A DNA stretch of 49,719 nt from Pseudomonadota bacterium (GCA_021780935.1 JAJXXT010000121.1:1-49719); one strand, 5' to 3'. Positions 39,551 to 49,351 are shown, counted from the first letter of the stretch. Notes: generated from the letters alone by a model not told the origin. Numbers and translations: made by a program.

Positions 39551-40687
39551 TCAGCCGCGGTCGCCCTCGAAGAACTCGCGCACCTTGGCGAAGAACCCCT
39601 CGGATTGGGGGTTGTGTTTCGTGTTCTTCTCGCCCTCGGCGTCGAACTGCTCCAGCAACTCGCGCTGGCGGCGCGTCAGGTGCTGTGGCGTCTCCACCTG
39701 GAGGTGAATGAACATGTCGCCGCGCGCGGAACTGTTGAGCACCGAAAAGCCACGGCCGCGCAGGCGCTGCTGATCGCCCGTCTGCACACCAGCCGCGATC
39801 TTCACCTTGGTCACGCCGCCGTCGATGGTCGGCACCTCCACCTCGCCGCCCAGTGCCGCCAGGGTCATGCGCAGCGGCACCCGGCAGTGGATATGCGCCC
39901 CGTCGCGCTGAAACAGGGGATGCGCGCGGATGCCGACATGAACGTAGAGATCGCCGGGCACGCCGCCTGGCCCTCCGGCCTCGCCCTCACCCTGCAGGCG
40001 GATGCGCATGCCGTCCTCAAGCCCGGCGGGGATCGAGACCTGGAGGCTGCGCTCGCGCGCCACGGTGCCGGCACCGCGGCAGATGCGGCACGGGTTGCGA
40101 ACGACACGCCCGGAGCCACCGCAGGTGGCACAGGTCCGCTCGACCAGAAAGAACCCCTGCTGCGCGCGGATGCGGCCATGGCCGCCGCAGGTGGAACAGA
40201 CCTCGGAGCCGCGTTCCTTGTTCTCCGAGCCGGTTCCGCTGCACGCCTCGCAGGCGACGCGCGTCGACACGCGGATGGTGCGCTTAGCCCCCTTGAAGGC
40301 TTCCTGCAGGTCGATCTCGACATCGGCGCGGATATCGGCGCCGGCGCGCGGCCCACGCTGGCGGCCACGCCCCATGAAGTCGCCGAACATCTGGTCGAAG
40401 ATATCGCCGAGCCCGGCCCCGCCCATGTCGAAGCCGCCAGGTCCACCGGGCCCGCCACCCTGCTCGAACGCGGCGTGGCCGAAGCGGTCATAGGCGGCGC
40501 GCTTCTGGTCGTCCTTCAGCACGTCGTAGGCCTCGTTCAGCTCCTTGAACTTGGCCTCGGCGGCCTTGTCGCCGGGGTTTCGATCCGGATGGTAGCGCAT
40601 CGCGAGCTTGCGGTAGGCGCGCTTGAGCTCATCGGCACTGGCGCCCTTGGACACACCAAGAAGGTCATAGAAATCGGCTTTAGCCAT
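39551..40687 (-). CDS. dnaJ: Chaperone protein DnaJ (Hsp40)
   Basis: This 378-residue type I J-protein has a J domain with the HPD motif (RYHPDRNPGD near 32-41), then a Gly-rich linker. The zinc-binding domain has four CxxCxGxG-like repeats (CEACSGTG, CSTCGGHG, CATCGGSG, CRICRGAG), followed by the substrate-binding C-terminal domains. It stimulates DnaK ATPase. It follows dnaK after 122 bases containing competing hairpins. Confidence 0.98.
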   Translation of the reverse strand: MAKADFYDLLGVSKGASADELKRAYRKLAMRYHPDRNPGDKAAEAKFKELNEAYDVLKDDQKRAAYDRFGHAAFEQGGGPGGPGGFDMGGAGLGDIFDQMFGDFMGRGRQRGPRAGADIRADVEIDLQEAFKGAKRTIRVSTRVACEACSGTGSENKERGSEVCSTCGGHGRIRAQQGFFLVERTCATCGGSGRVVRNPCRICRGAGTVARERSLQVSIPAGLEDGMRIRLQGEGEAGGPGGVPGDLYVHVGIRAHPLFQRDGAHIHCRVPLRMTLAALGGEVEVPTIDGGVTKVKIAAGVQTGDQQRLRGRGFSVLNSSARGDMFIHLQVETPQHLTRRQRELLEQFDAEGEKNTKHNPQSEGFFAKVREFFEGDRG

Positions 40688-40727
40688 TCACGACTCCAGA
40701 CACGTCCACGGCACGGTCCTGGACCCG

Positions 40728-40771
40728 CCGGGGACTTCAGGCCCCGGACCGCGAAATATGCGGTCCAGGGG
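40728..40771 (-). other. Two mutually exclusive hairpins between dnaK and dnaJ
   Basis: Stem A is CCGGGG (40728-40733) with CCCCGG (40742-40747). Stem B is GGACCGC (40746-40752) with GCGGTCC (40760-40766), extended by CCCC (40742-40745) with GGGG (40768-40771). Both use 40742-40747, so only one can form. There is no long T-run. The arrangement resembles an attenuator or an RNA-processing element. Confidence 0.5.
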
Positions 40772-40809
40772 CTGCAGCCCAGCGGCGTCCAGCGGCCGCG
40801 CCCCTGGCC

Positions 40810-42726
40810 CTACGCCGACTTCTTCTTCGGATCCATGTCCTCGAAATCCGCGTCCACGACCTTGTCGTCCGCGGGTTTCGCGCCACCGGCAGAGCCGCCG
40901 GCCGCACCGGCCGACGCCGCCTGCTCGGCCTTGTACATCGTCTCGCCGATCTTCATCGCCGCCTGCGAAAGCCGCTCCGTCGCCTCCTTCAGCGCCGCGG
41001 CATCACTGCCCTCGAGCGCGGTGCGCGCGGCGGCCAGGGCCGCCTCGGCCTCGCCCTTTTCCTGGGCACCGAGCTTGTCGCCATGCTCCTTCAGGTTCTT
41101 GTCCACCTGATGGATCATCGCCTCCGCCTGGTTGCGCGCCTCGACCTGCTCACGCCGCGCCTTGTCGGCATCGGCATTCGCCTCCGCCTCGCGGACCATC
41201 GCCTGGATGTCGGCTTCGGAAAGGCCGCCCGACGCCTGGATGCGGATCTGCTGTTCCTTGCCGGTCGCCTTGTCCTTCGCCGACACCGAAACGATGCCGT
41301 TGGCATCAATGTCGAACGTCACCTCGATCTGCGGCACGCCGCGCGGTGCCGGCGGGATGCCCGCCAGGTCGAAATTGCCGAGCAGCTTGTTGTCCGCCGC
41401 CATCTCGCGCTCGCCTTGGAAGACCTTGATGGTCACCGCGGTCTGCCCGTCCTCGGCGGTCGAGAAGGTCTGCCCCTTCTTGGTCGGGATCGTGGTGTTG
41501 CGCTCGATCAGCCGCGTGAACACGCCGCCCAGCGTCTCGATGCCGAGCGAAAGCGGCGTCACGTCCAGCAGCAGCACGTCCTTGACGTCGCCCTTCAGCA
41601 CGGCGCCCTGAACCGCGGCCCCGATCGCCACCACCTCGTCGGGGTTGACGTTGCGGGCCGGCTCCTTGCCGAAGAACTTCTTCACCGTCTCGATCACCGC
41701 GGGCATGCGGGTCATGCCGCCGACCAGGATCACATCGTCGATCTCGCCGGCGGTGACGCCGGCATCCTTCAGCGCGGCGCGGCAGGGATCGAGCGTGCGG
41801 TTGATCAGGTCCTCGACCAGGCTCTCGAGCTTCGCACGGGTGACCTTCATCACCAGGTGCTTCGGCCCGGAGGCGTCCGCGGTGATGAACGGCAGGTTGA
41901 CCTCGGTCTCCTTCGAGGAGGAGAGCTCGATCTTCGCCTTCTCGGCGGCTTCCTTGAGGCGCTGGAGTGCCAGCTTGTCGCGGCGCAGGTCGATGCCCTG
42001 GTCGCGCTTGAACTCATCGGCCAGGTAGTCGATCACGCGCAGGTCGAAATCCTCGCCGCCGAGGAACGTGTCGCCGTTGGTGGATTTCACCTCGAACACG
42101 CCGTCGCCGATCTCGAGCACGGAAATATCGAAGGTGCCGCCGCCGAGGTCATAGACCGCGATGGTGCCGGTCTTCTTCTTGTCGAGCCCGTAGGCGAGGG
42201 CGGCGGCGGTCGGCTCGTTGATGATGCGCAGCACCTCGAGGCCGGCGATGCGGCCCGCGTCCTTGGTCGCCTGGCGCTGGCTGTCGTTGAAGTAGGCCGG
42301 CACCGTGATGACCGCCTGGGTCACCTTCTCGCCAAGAAACGCCTCGGCGGTCTCCTTCATCTTGCCGAGCACGAAGGCGCTGATCTGGCTCGGCGCGTAT
42401 TTCTCGGCGCGTGCCTCCACCCAGGCGTCGCCGTTATCGCCGCGCACGATCGAATAGGGCACCATGCCCTTGTCCTTGCTGACCAGCGGATCGTCGAAGC
42501 GGCGGCCGATCAGACGCTTCACAGCAAAGAAGGTGTTGGTGGGATTGGTGACCGCCTGGCGTTTCGCCGCCTGGCCCACGAGGCGCTCGCCGCTATCCGA
42601 AAACGCGACGATGGACGGCGTGGTGCGCGCGCCCTCGCTGTTCTCGATGACCCGGACGTCCTTGCCGTCCATGATCGCGACGCACGAGTTCGTCGTGCCG
42701 AGGTCGATGCCGATGACCTTGCTCAT
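40810..42726 (-). CDS. dnaK: Molecular chaperone DnaK (Hsp70)
   Basis: This 638-residue Hsp70 has N-terminal [12 protein letters not shown], the actin-like ATPase motifs [13 protein letters not shown] and [10 protein letters not shown], and GGMTRMPAV. The substrate-binding domain and the acidic C-terminal tail (VDADFEDMD) follow. It is the ATP-dependent cytoplasmic chaperone, working with DnaJ and GrpE. GAAGGAG seven bases upstream supports the start at 42726. Confidence 0.99.
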   Translation of the reverse strand: MSKVIGIDLGTTNSCVAIMDGKDVRVIENSEGARTTPSIVAFSDSGERLVGQAAKRQAVTNPTNTFFAVKRLIGRRFDDPLVSKDKGMVPYSIVRGDNGDAWVEARAEKYAPSQISAFVLGKMKETAEAFLGEKVTQAVITVPAYFNDSQRQATKDAGRIAGLEVLRIINEPTAAALAYGLDKKKTGTIAVYDLGGGTFDISVLEIGDGVFEVKSTNGDTFLGGEDFDLRVIDYLADEFKRDQGIDLRRDKLALQRLKEAAEKAKIELSSSKETEVNLPFITADASGPKHLVMKVTRAKLESLVEDLINRTLDPCRAALKDAGVTAGEIDDVILVGGMTRMPAVIETVKKFFGKEPARNVNPDEVVAIGAAVQGAVLKGDVKDVLLLDVTPLSLGIETLGGVFTRLIERNTTIPTKKGQTFSTAEDGQTAVTIKVFQGEREMAADNKLLGNFDLAGIPPAPRGVPQIEVTFDIDANGIVSVSAKDKATGKEQQIRIQASGGLSEADIQAMVREAEANADADKARREQVEARNQAEAMIHQVDKNLKEHGDKLGAQEKGEAEAALAAARTALEGSDAAALKEATERLSQAAMKIGETMYKAEQAASAGAAGGSAGGAKPADDKVVDADFEDMDPKKKSA

Positions 42727-42805
42727 TCATATTCTCCTTCAGCAGCGGGCTGTCGGCGGCCCGAAGCACCGCCCAACCCCTTGGGATCGGAATGTTGTGA
42801 CCAGG

Positions 42806-42834
42806 ATGTATGGACCCGGCCGGCCCGAGGCAAG
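42806..42834 (-). promoter_or_regulatory. Candidate heat-shock (RpoH) promoter upstream of dnaK
   Basis: On the minus strand CTTG (42834-42831) lies 17 bases before CCATACAT (42813-42806). This resembles the alphaproteobacterial heat-shock sigma consensus CTTG-N17-CC(C)AT. It lies 80-108 bases before the dnaK ATG in the 144-base grpE-dnaK gap, allowing dnaK-dnaJ to be expressed apart from hrcA-grpE. Confidence 0.45.
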
Positions 42835-42870
42835 TCCCGCCGGCAGCGCCGCGCACAAAATCTGTGCAGG

Positions 42871-43476
42871 TCAGGCCGTCCGGTCGAGACCGGGGCCCGT
42901 CACCTCCGCAGCCGGCGCCTTCGCCACCACCACCATCGCCGGCCGCAGCAGCCGGCCGTTGAGCAGCCAGGCCTGCGACCAGGCCTGCATCACCGTGCCG
43001 GGCGGGTGCTCGGCGCTCTCCTGCTCCGCCATCGCCTGGTGCTTGTTGGGATCGAACAACGCGCCCGTGGGGTCCTCGCGGATGATGCCGTGGCGCTCCA
43101 GTGCCGCCAGAAAGCTGCGTTCCGTACCCTCGAATCCCTCGCGCAGACGTGCCACCAGCGGCGGTTCGTCTTGCGTCGCGGCGGGAATGGCGGCAACGCC
43201 GCGGCGCAGCGTCTCGGCCACCTCCGCGACGTCGCTGGCGAATTTCTGCACCGCGTATTGCCGCGCCTCCGCCACCTCACGCTGGCCGCGGGCGCGGACG
43301 TTCTGGGTTTCCGCCTCGGCGCGCATCCAGCGCTCGCGCAGGTCCGCCAGCTCGGCCTCAAGCTCGGCGATGCGGGCACTCGCCACCTGCATCAGCGCCT
43401 CGGGCGATTCCGGGAGGGGATGGGTCTGGGGGTCAATGGCGGGCGACTGCGCCGCGCCGGCGGGGTCCGTGTTCAT
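42871..43476 (-). CDS. grpE: Nucleotide exchange factor GrpE
   Basis: This 201-residue protein has an N-terminal coiled coil (residues about 30-80: IAELEAELADLRERW, AEAETQNVR) and the C-terminal beta domain with the family motif NKHQAM near 145. It releases ADP from DnaK. The start at 43476 is chosen by family length; no strong ribosome binding site is visible. It lies 61 bases downstream of hrcA. Confidence 0.96.
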   Translation of the reverse strand: MNTDPAGAAQSPAIDPQTHPLPESPEALMQVASARIAELEAELADLRERWMRAEAETQNVRARGQREVAEARQYAVQKFASDVAEVAETLRRGVAAIPAATQDEPPLVARLREGFEGTERSFLAALERHGIIREDPTGALFDPNKHQAMAEQESAEHPPGTVMQAWSQAWLLNGRLLRPAMVVVAKAPAAEVTGPGLDRTA

Positions 43477-43537
43477 GGGCGCGGAGGTAGGCGAGAGCGC
43501 CGCCGGAAACAACCCGTCCCGGCGCAGAGCCGCGCCG

Positions 43538-44611
43538 CTAGCCGAGCAGGCGCCCGATGACCCGGGCGGTGTAGTCCACCACCGGCACGATCCGCCCGTA
43601 GTTGATCCGCATCGGGCCGATGACACCGATCGCGCCGACGATGCGCCCCTCGCCGTTGCGCGCCGGCGCCACCACGGTGGTGATGCCGGAGGCGCCGAAC
43701 AATCCGCTTTCCGCGCCGATGAAGATGCGCACACCGTCCGACGCCTCCGCCATCTCCAGCAGCCGCAGCAGCGTCTCCTGCGTCTCCAGCCGCTCGAAAA
43801 GCTGGCGGATCGCGGCGAGCCGCTCGATCTCGTGGATGTCGTCGAACAGCCGCGCCTGGCCGCGGATGATGAGGCTGGCGCCGCGCCCCTCGCCGGACCA
43901 GGTGGCGAGCCCGGCCTCCACCACCTGCTGGGCCAGGCTGTCGAGCGCGGTGCGGTCGGCGGCAATATCCTCGGCCACCAGCCGTCGCAGTTCCGGCAGC
44001 GGCCGCCCGACGAGGCGCGCGTTGAGATAATTCCCCGCCTCGACCAGCGCCGAGGGCGGCAGCCCGGCGGGGATCTCGATCACCCGGTTCTCGACCGTGC
44101 CGTCCGCCCCCACCAGCACGACCAGCGCGCGGCCGGAGCCCAGCGGCACGAACTCGATATGGCGGATGGCGCCCTCCGATTTCGGCGCCAGCACCAGGCT
44201 CGCGGCGGCGGAAAGGCCCGAGAGCATGGCGGACGCCTCGGCCAGCGTGTCCTCCAGCGAGCGGCCGGCGGTGGCGAGCGTGCCGCCGATCGCCTCACGG
44301 TCCTCGGCGGAGATGTCGCCGAACTGCACCAGCCCGTCGACGAACAGGCGCAGGCCGCGCTCGGTCGGCAGGCGGCCGGCCGAGGTATGCGGCGAGAACA
44401 GCAGCCCGGCATCCGTGAGGTCGGCCATGACGTTGCGGATGGTGGCGGGCGACAGCGACAGCGGCAGTCGGCGCGAGAGGGTGCGGCTGCCCACCGGCTC
44501 ACCGGTTTCGACGAACTGCTCCACGATCTCGCGCAGCACCGCGGCAGCCCGGGGGTCGAGACCCGGTGGCTGGCCGGACGGCGCGCGAGGCGGGCGGGCG
44601 GGCTGGTCCAT
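43538..44611 (-). CDS. hrcA: Heat-inducible transcription repressor HrcA
   Basis: This 357-residue repressor has the N-terminal winged helix (VETGEPVGSRTLSRRLPL, SPATIRNVMADL, HTSAGRLPTERG), then the GAF-like dimerisation domain. The C-terminus contains IGPMRINYGR. HrcA binds CIRCE operators to repress heat-shock operons such as groESL. I found no CIRCE element in this window, so its targets are elsewhere. It is followed by grpE, dnaK and dnaJ on the same strand. Confidence 0.97.
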   Translation of the reverse strand: MDQPARPPRAPSGQPPGLDPRAAAVLREIVEQFVETGEPVGSRTLSRRLPLSLSPATIRNVMADLTDAGLLFSPHTSAGRLPTERGLRLFVDGLVQFGDISAEDREAIGGTLATAGRSLEDTLAEASAMLSGLSAAASLVLAPKSEGAIRHIEFVPLGSGRALVVLVGADGTVENRVIEIPAGLPPSALVEAGNYLNARLVGRPLPELRRLVAEDIAADRTALDSLAQQVVEAGLATWSGEGRGASLIIRGQARLFDDIHEIERLAAIRQLFERLETQETLLRLLEMAEASDGVRIFIGAESGLFGASGITTVVAPARNGEGRIVGAIGVIGPMRINYGRIVPVVDYTARVIGRLLG

Positions 44612-44653
44612 CGTGCCCCATAATTGCGTTGCGGGCCCGCCGCCGCAAGCCGC

Positions 44654-45634
44654 TTATCCCGCGAGAATCGCCTCCACCACGCGCTGCACGGCGAAGGCCT
44701 CGGCGAGCGTGGCGAGGGGATGCGCCTCGCCCCGGGTCATCGCGGCGACGGCGGCCAACTGGCGGCGCAGCACCAGCGGGCGCGCCCGGTCCTGCGGCAG
44801 CGCCGAGGTGTCGGGCTGCCAGGCGCCATCCACCAGCCGCTCGGCATGCGCCCAGTCGCGGATGCGCACCGCGCCGGCATCGCCGGTGAGCGTCCAGGCG
44901 TTGCTGTCGTCCTGGGCCGTGGTGCCGACGCCGCCGGTGAGCTTGACCGGCACCGCGCCCGCCGTGAGCCTGGCCGCGACCGCCGTCTCGCTGCGCCCGT
45001 CCGGCGGGAAACTCGCGCGCCCCTCGACGAGCCCGAGCGGGCCCAGAAGCCGGTGGCTGAGAAACAGGAAATGCGAGGCGACCTCGCGCGTGAAGCCGCC
45101 CTCGGCACGCCGATCGAGCCAGGATGCGGCGGCGCGCTGCCAGGTGCGCGGCCAGGCGGCGAAGGCGAGCTCGATCGTGAGCGCGCGCGGCGTGCCGACC
45201 ACGCCCTCGGCGAGCCAGGTGCGGATGCGCTCGGCGGCGAAGGAGGTCGCCATCGGAAAATTCACCGCCGCGCGGGCGCCGGCATGGTCGGCCACAAAGC
45301 GCTCCGCCGCGCTCACGTCGGAGGCCAGCGGCTTCTCGCACATCACCGCGCGCCCGGCGGCGAGGGCGGCACCGGCATGCCCAAGATGGGAGGCAGGCGG
45401 CGAGGCGATGTAGACGCAGTCGGAAGCGGCGATCAGGCTCGCCGGATCGTCGAACCAGCGCAGCCCCGGCAACGCGGCATCGAGGCGAGCGCGTGCCGCC
45501 GGCGACGGGTCCCACAGGCCGGCAATGGTGACGCCATCCGTGGTCGCGCTTTCCGGGGCATGCTCCAGCGCCGCGCGCAGCATGCGCTCGCCCATGATGC
45601 CCGCGCCGATGATACCGAAGCCGATCGCCGTCAT
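44654..45634 (-). CDS. Gfo/Idh/MocA family NAD(P)-dependent oxidoreductase
   Basis: This 326-residue protein has a Rossmann domain with GIIGAGIMG near residue 7-15 and the family motif CEKPLASD near 100-107. The C-terminal substrate domain of the family follows. Members oxidise sugars, inositols or related molecules; the substrate is unknown. Start at MTAIGFG (45634). It sits 42 bases upstream of hrcA on the same strand and diverges from rph, so it separates a pair that is usually adjacent. Confidence 0.9.
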   Translation of the reverse strand: MTAIGFGIIGAGIMGERMLRAALEHAPESATTDGVTIAGLWDPSPAARARLDAALPGLRWFDDPASLIAASDCVYIASPPASHLGHAGAALAAGRAVMCEKPLASDVSAAERFVADHAGARAAVNFPMATSFAAERIRTWLAEGVVGTPRALTIELAFAAWPRTWQRAAASWLDRRAEGGFTREVASHFLFLSHRLLGPLGLVEGRASFPPDGRSETAVAARLTAGAVPVKLTGGVGTTAQDDSNAWTLTGDAGAVRIRDWAHAERLVDGAWQPDTSALPQDRARPLVLRRQLAAVAAMTRGEAHPLATLAEAFAVQRVVEAILAG

Positions 45635-45662
45635 TGCTTCCCCCCAATGAAACCGCGCGACC

Positions 45663-45691
45663 TTGCACCGGCCGCGCGCGCCGGTCATAGG
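45663..45691 (+). promoter_or_regulatory. Candidate rph promoter containing a palindrome
   Basis: TTGCAC (45663-45668) and CATAGG (45686-45691) are 17 bases apart in the 87-base gap between the oxidoreductase gene and rph. The spacer contains the inverted repeat ACCGGC (45667-45672) with GCCGGT (45680-45685), which could bind a regulator. The hexamers are only fair matches. Confidence 0.3.
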
Positions 45692-45721
45692 GCTGGCGAA
45701 CAGATCACGGAACTCCCCGCC

Positions 45722-46462
45722 ATGACCCATCCCGCCGCTGCCTCGCCGGGGCGTCCCTCCGGCCGCGCTGCCGACATGCTCCGCGCGGTCGCCATCGAGC
45801 CGGGCTTCGCGCACCATGCCGAAGGCTCCTGCCTGATCCGCATGGGCGGGACGGAGGTGCTGTGCGCCGCGAGCGTCGAGCAGCGCGTGCCGCCGTTCCT
45901 GCGCAACCAGGGGCTGGGGTGGGTGACCGCCGAATACGGCATGCTGCCGCGCGCCACCCATACACGCGGCGACCGCGAGGCGGCGCGTGGCAAGCAGTCC
46001 GGCCGCACGCAGGAGATCCAGCGCCTGATCGGGCGCAGCCTGCGCGCCGTGGTCGATCGCGCGGTGCTCGGCGAGATGACGATCACGCTCGACTGCGACG
46101 TGCTGAACGCCGACGGGGGCACGCGCTGCGCCTCCATCACCGGGGCCTGGGTGGCGCTGGCGCTGGCGCTGCGCAAGCTGCAGGCCGCGAAGATTCTGAA
46201 AGCGTCGCCGCTGCTGGGCCAGGTCGCCGCCGTCTCCTGCGGCATCGTCGGCGGCGCGCCGGTGCTCGACCTCGACTACGCGGAGGACAGCGACGCCGAC
46301 GCCGACGCCAATTTCGTGCTGACCGACAAGGGCGGCATCGTCGAGATTCAGGGCACGGCGGAAAAAGCGCCGTTCAGCGACACGGAGTTCACCGTGCTGA
46401 TGGGCCTGGCGCGCGCCGGCACGGCCAGGCTGTTCGAGATGCAGCGCGCGGCACTGGCATGA
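45722..46462 (+). CDS. rph: Ribonuclease PH
   Basis: This 246-residue phosphorolytic 3'-5' exoribonuclease trims tRNA 3' ends. Signatures are [26 protein letters not shown], the substrate region [23 protein letters not shown] near 85-105, and [20 protein letters not shown]. The acidic segment [18 protein letters not shown] is the conserved catalytic region. Its stop overlaps the rdgB start (ATGA). Confidence 0.97.
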   Translation: MTHPAAASPGRPSGRAADMLRAVAIEPGFAHHAEGSCLIRMGGTEVLCAASVEQRVPPFLRNQGLGWVTAEYGMLPRATHTRGDREAARGKQSGRTQEIQRLIGRSLRAVVDRAVLGEMTITLDCDVLNADGGTRCASITGAWVALALALRKLQAAKILKASPLLGQVAAVSCGIVGGAPVLDLDYAEDSDADADANFVLTDKGGIVEIQGTAEKAPFSDTEFTVLMGLARAGTARLFEMQRAALA

Positions 46463-47061
46463 GGCGCCTCGCGCGCGGCAGCCGGCTCGTCATCGCCACC
46501 CACAACCCAGGCAAGCTCGCGGAAATGGCGGCCCTGCTGGCGCCCCATGGCATCGACACGCTGAGTGCCGGCGCGCTCGGCCTGCCGGAGCCCGAGGAAA
46601 CCGCGGCGGATTTCGAGGGCAACGCGCGCATCAAGGCGCTGGCCGCAGCACGGGGCGCGCGGCTGCCCGCACTCGCCGACGACAGCGGCTTCGCGGTTGC
46701 GGCCCTCGGCGGCGCGCCGGGCGTGGTCTCCGCGCGCTGGGCCGGGCCGGGGCGGGATTTCAGCGTGGCGATGGCCCGTGTCGAGCGCGAGATGGGTGAC
46801 GCAGGCGACCGCCGTGCCTGGTTCATCAGCGTGCTCTGCCTCGCGATGCCGGATGGCGAGACGGCGTGCTTCAGCGGGCGGGTGGATGGCGAGGTGCGCT
46901 TTCCGCCGCGCGGCACGCATGGTTTCGGCTACGATCCGATCTTCGTGCCGGCGGGAGCCGGGCAGAGCTTCGGCGAGATGCTGCCGGCGGCGAAGGAGGC
47001 GATCAGCCATCGCAGCCGGGCCTTTGCCGCCTTCGCCGCCGCCTGCCTCAGCCCTCCCTGA
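46459..47061 (+). CDS. rdgB: XTP/dITP diphosphatase (RdgB/HAM1)
   Basis: This 200-residue housecleaning pyrophosphatase removes non-canonical purine nucleotides such as dITP and XTP. Signatures are [14 protein letters not shown] near residue 10-23, LADDSGF near 74-80 and GFGYDPIF near 155-162, plus the C-terminal [10 protein letters not shown]. It is translationally coupled to rph and overlaps the convergent YbaK-like gene by 14 bases. Confidence 0.97.
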   Translation: MRRLARGSRLVIATHNPGKLAEMAALLAPHGIDTLSAGALGLPEPEETAADFEGNARIKALAAARGARLPALADDSGFAVAALGGAPGVVSARWAGPGRDFSVAMARVEREMGDAGDRRAWFISVLCLAMPDGETACFSGRVDGEVRFPPRGTHGFGYDPIFVPAGAGQSFGEMLPAAKEAISHRSRAFAAFAAACLSPP

Positions 47062-47518
47062 TATCGGCGACCATCGCACCGGTGATGCGCGCGAGCGTCG
47101 CGGCGTCGGTGCGAAAGACATGCGCGGGCGAGCCGGCCGCCGCCCAGATCGGGTCGAGCGCCAGCAGGTCGCGGTCGAACAGCAGCACCGGCGGGGCGAC
47201 ATGGCCCAGGGGCGAGACGCCGCCGATGGCAAAACCCGTGACCTCGCGCACCCAGTCGGCATCAGCGCGACGGACTTTCTCGCCGATCGCCTCGCTCACC
47301 TTCGCCGCATCGACGCGGTTGGCGCCGGACGCGATCACCACCACGGCACGCCCGCCGGCGCGGAAGACGATCGACTTCGCGATCTGTGCGACGGTGCAGC
47401 CGACCGCGGCGGCGGCATCGGCGGCGGTGCGGGTACCGGCGGGAAACTCGGTGATCGAGTCCGGATGGCCCGCCGCAAGCAGCGCCGCGCGCACGCGCTC
47501 GACCGAGGAGCCGCTCAC
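47048..47518 (-). CDS. YbaK/aminoacyl-tRNA deacylase-like protein
   Basis: This 156-residue editing-domain protein of the YbaK/ProX superfamily has the catalytic lysine in [10 protein letters not shown]. The family features [11 protein letters not shown] near 106-116 and the N-terminal EFPAGTRTA segment are present. Relatives hydrolyse mischarged Cys- or Ala-tRNA(Pro). Start is GTG at 47518, overlapping the stop of the LysE-like gene as GTGA. Confidence 0.87.
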   Translation of the reverse strand: MSGSSVERVRAALLAAGHPDSITEFPAGTRTAADAAAAVGCTVAQIAKSIVFRAGGRAVVVIASGANRVDAAKVSEAIGEKVRRADADWVREVTGFAIGGVSPLGHVAPPVLLFDRDLLALDPIWAAAGSPAHVFRTDAATLARITGAMVADIREG

Positions 47519-48123
47519 AGCTCGCGCTCCGCGACGGCGAGGCCAAAGGCGATGAAGATGCCACCGGCCACGCGGTCGAGCCAGGTTCCGGCCCGGGCAT
47601 AAACGGCGCCTGCCCGTGCGGTGGTGAACAGCAGCACGACGAGTGTGTACCAGGCGAGCGAGATCGCCACCATCTCCGCGACCGCGGCCAGGCCCACCGG
47701 CAGCGGCGCGCCATGCGGCATGATGGCGGCGAACAGCGAGCCCACGAGCAGCATGGATTTGGGGTTGGAGAGGCAGGTCAGCAGCCCGGCGCGGAACGCC
47801 GGCCCCGCGCTGGCGCGCGCCGGCGGCAGTGGCCGGAAACTGCCGCGGATCAGCCGCAGCCCGACCCAGACCAGCCAGGCCGCGCCAGCCACCGAGAGCA
47901 CGCGGTAGAGCAGCGGCGCCACCAGGAACAGCGCCTGGATGCCAAAGAAGCCGGAGAGGCTCCAGGCCAGCGTGCCCAGCGCGATGCCGCCCACCGCCGC
48001 GAACCCGGCGCCGCGCCCGCGCACCACCGCGAGCCGCACCACCAGCAGCGCGTTGGGCCCGGGCGTCACCACCGCGATGAGCCAGAGTCCGGCTACGGCC
48101 GCCAGCATGCCAGGCGCGTTCAT
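47515..48123 (-). CDS. LysE/RhtB family amino-acid exporter
   Basis: This 202-residue protein has six hydrophobic segments and the LysE/RhtB N-terminal signature VTPGPNALLVVRLAVVRGRGAG near 20-40. LSNPKSMLLVGSLFA follows near 117-131. Members export amino acids such as lysine, homoserine or threonine. It is co-translated with the YbaK-like protein through a GTGA overlap and diverges from hemW. Confidence 0.88.
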   Translation of the reverse strand: MNAPGMLAAVAGLWLIAVVTPGPNALLVVRLAVVRGRGAGFAAVGGIALGTLAWSLSGFFGIQALFLVAPLLYRVLSVAGAAWLVWVGLRLIRGSFRPLPPARASAGPAFRAGLLTCLSNPKSMLLVGSLFAAIMPHGAPLPVGLAAVAEMVAISLAWYTLVVLLFTTARAGAVYARAGTWLDRVAGGIFIAFGLAVAEREL

Positions 48124-48183
48124 CAGTCCTCCTCTGAGGCCTGCCCCTCACGCTCGCGGCGGACAGGCATTAGGTTGCGGGGC

Positions 48184-49329
48184 GTGGAACCCCTCGCCCT
48201 CTATATCCACTGGCCGTTCTGCCTCGCCAAGTGCCCCTATTGCGACTTCAACTCGCATGTGCGCGAGCGCATCGACCAGGGGCGCTTCGCCGCCGCCCTG
48301 CGCTCGGAGCTGGCATGGGAGGCCGCACGGCTCGGCCGCCGCAAGCTGGGCTCGATCTTCTTCGGCGGCGGCACGCCGAGCCTGATGGCGCCCGAGATTG
48401 TCGCCGACCTCATCGCCGATGCCGGGCGGCATTTCGCCATGCCGGCGGATTGCGAGATCACGCTGGAGGCCAATCCCACCAGCGTGGAGGCCGGCCGGCT
48501 CCGCGCCTTTCATGCCGCCGGGGTCAACCGCATCTCGCTCGGCGTGCAGAGCCTCGACGAGCACGTGCTGCATTTCCTCGGCCGCCGGCACAGCGCCGCC
48601 GAGGCTCGCGCCGCGCTGGAGCTGGCGCGCGGCATTTTCCCCCGCCTGTCCTTCGACCTCATCACCGCGCGACCGGGCCAGACCGTGGCGGCATGGCGAG
48701 CAGAGCTGCGCGCGGCGCTGGCGCTCGCCGATGACCATCTCTCGCTCTACCAGCTCACCATCGAGCCGGGCACGGCGTTCGAGGCGATGCACCGGCGCGG
48801 CGAGCTGGTGGAGCTCGACGGGGAAACCGCCGCCGCGATCTACGACGCGACGGCCGAGGAAACCGCACGCCACGGCATGGCGGCCTACGAGATCTCCAAC
48901 CACGCCAGGCCCGGCGCCGAAAGCCGACACAACCTCGCCTATTGGCGCTACGGCGATTACGCGGGGATCGGGCCCGGCGCGCATGGCCGGGTTTCGGTGG
49001 GCACAGCCCTGCTCGCGACACGCCGGCACCGCGCCCCCGAACCCTGGGCGGAGCGGGTGGAGCGGGACGGCCATGGAACGACGGACGAGGCCGAGGTGAC
49101 GCAGGTGGACCGCGCCCGCGAGGCGCTGCTGATGGGCCTGCGCCTCGCCGAGGGCATCGAGCCCGCCCGCTTTGCCCGGCGCACCGGCACGCCGCTCGAC
49201 GCGGCGCTCGACCCCCTGATGCTGCGCGCCGCGATCGAGGAGGGTTATATCGAGTTCGATACGACCCTGCGCGCCACCGAAAGCGGGCGCCGGCGGCTCG
49301 ACGCGCTGCTCGTTGCCATCGTGCGCTAG
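48184..49329 (+). CDS. hemW: Radical SAM heme chaperone HemW (HemN-like)
   Basis: This 381-residue radical-SAM protein has the cluster motif CLAKCPYC (CxxxCxxC) near residues 13-20. The HemW core includes FFGGGTPSLM, LEANPTSVE, GVQSLDEHVL and YEISNHARPG, and the C-terminal HemN domain is present. HemW binds and delivers heme; it is often mislabelled coproporphyrinogen oxidase. GTG at 48184 is preferred; TTG at 48175 is an alternative. It completes the rph-rdgB-hemW gene order common in alphaproteobacteria. Confidence 0.94.
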   Translation: MEPLALYIHWPFCLAKCPYCDFNSHVRERIDQGRFAAALRSELAWEAARLGRRKLGSIFFGGGTPSLMAPEIVADLIADAGRHFAMPADCEITLEANPTSVEAGRLRAFHAAGVNRISLGVQSLDEHVLHFLGRRHSAAEARAALELARGIFPRLSFDLITARPGQTVAAWRAELRAALALADDHLSLYQLTIEPGTAFEAMHRRGELVELDGETAAAIYDATAEETARHGMAAYEISNHARPGAESRHNLAYWRYGDYAGIGPGAHGRVSVGTALLATRRHRAPEPWAERVERDGHGTTDEAEVTQVDRAREALLMGLRLAEGIEPARFARRTGTPLDAALDPLMLRAAIEEGYIEFDTTLRATESGRRRLDALLVAIVR

Positions 49330-49351
49330 GCGGAGCCGCGATGGCGGCGGG

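Noticed and set aside
41083..43560. 825-codon open frame on the plus strand
   Set aside because: It is antisense to dnaK and grpE and is a mirror of their codon bias.
44612..44640. Heat-shock promoter (CCCCATAAT) next to hrcA
   Set aside because: The -10-like string is on the strand opposite to hrcA and has no CTTG at the right distance. It would read into the oxidoreductase gene antisense.
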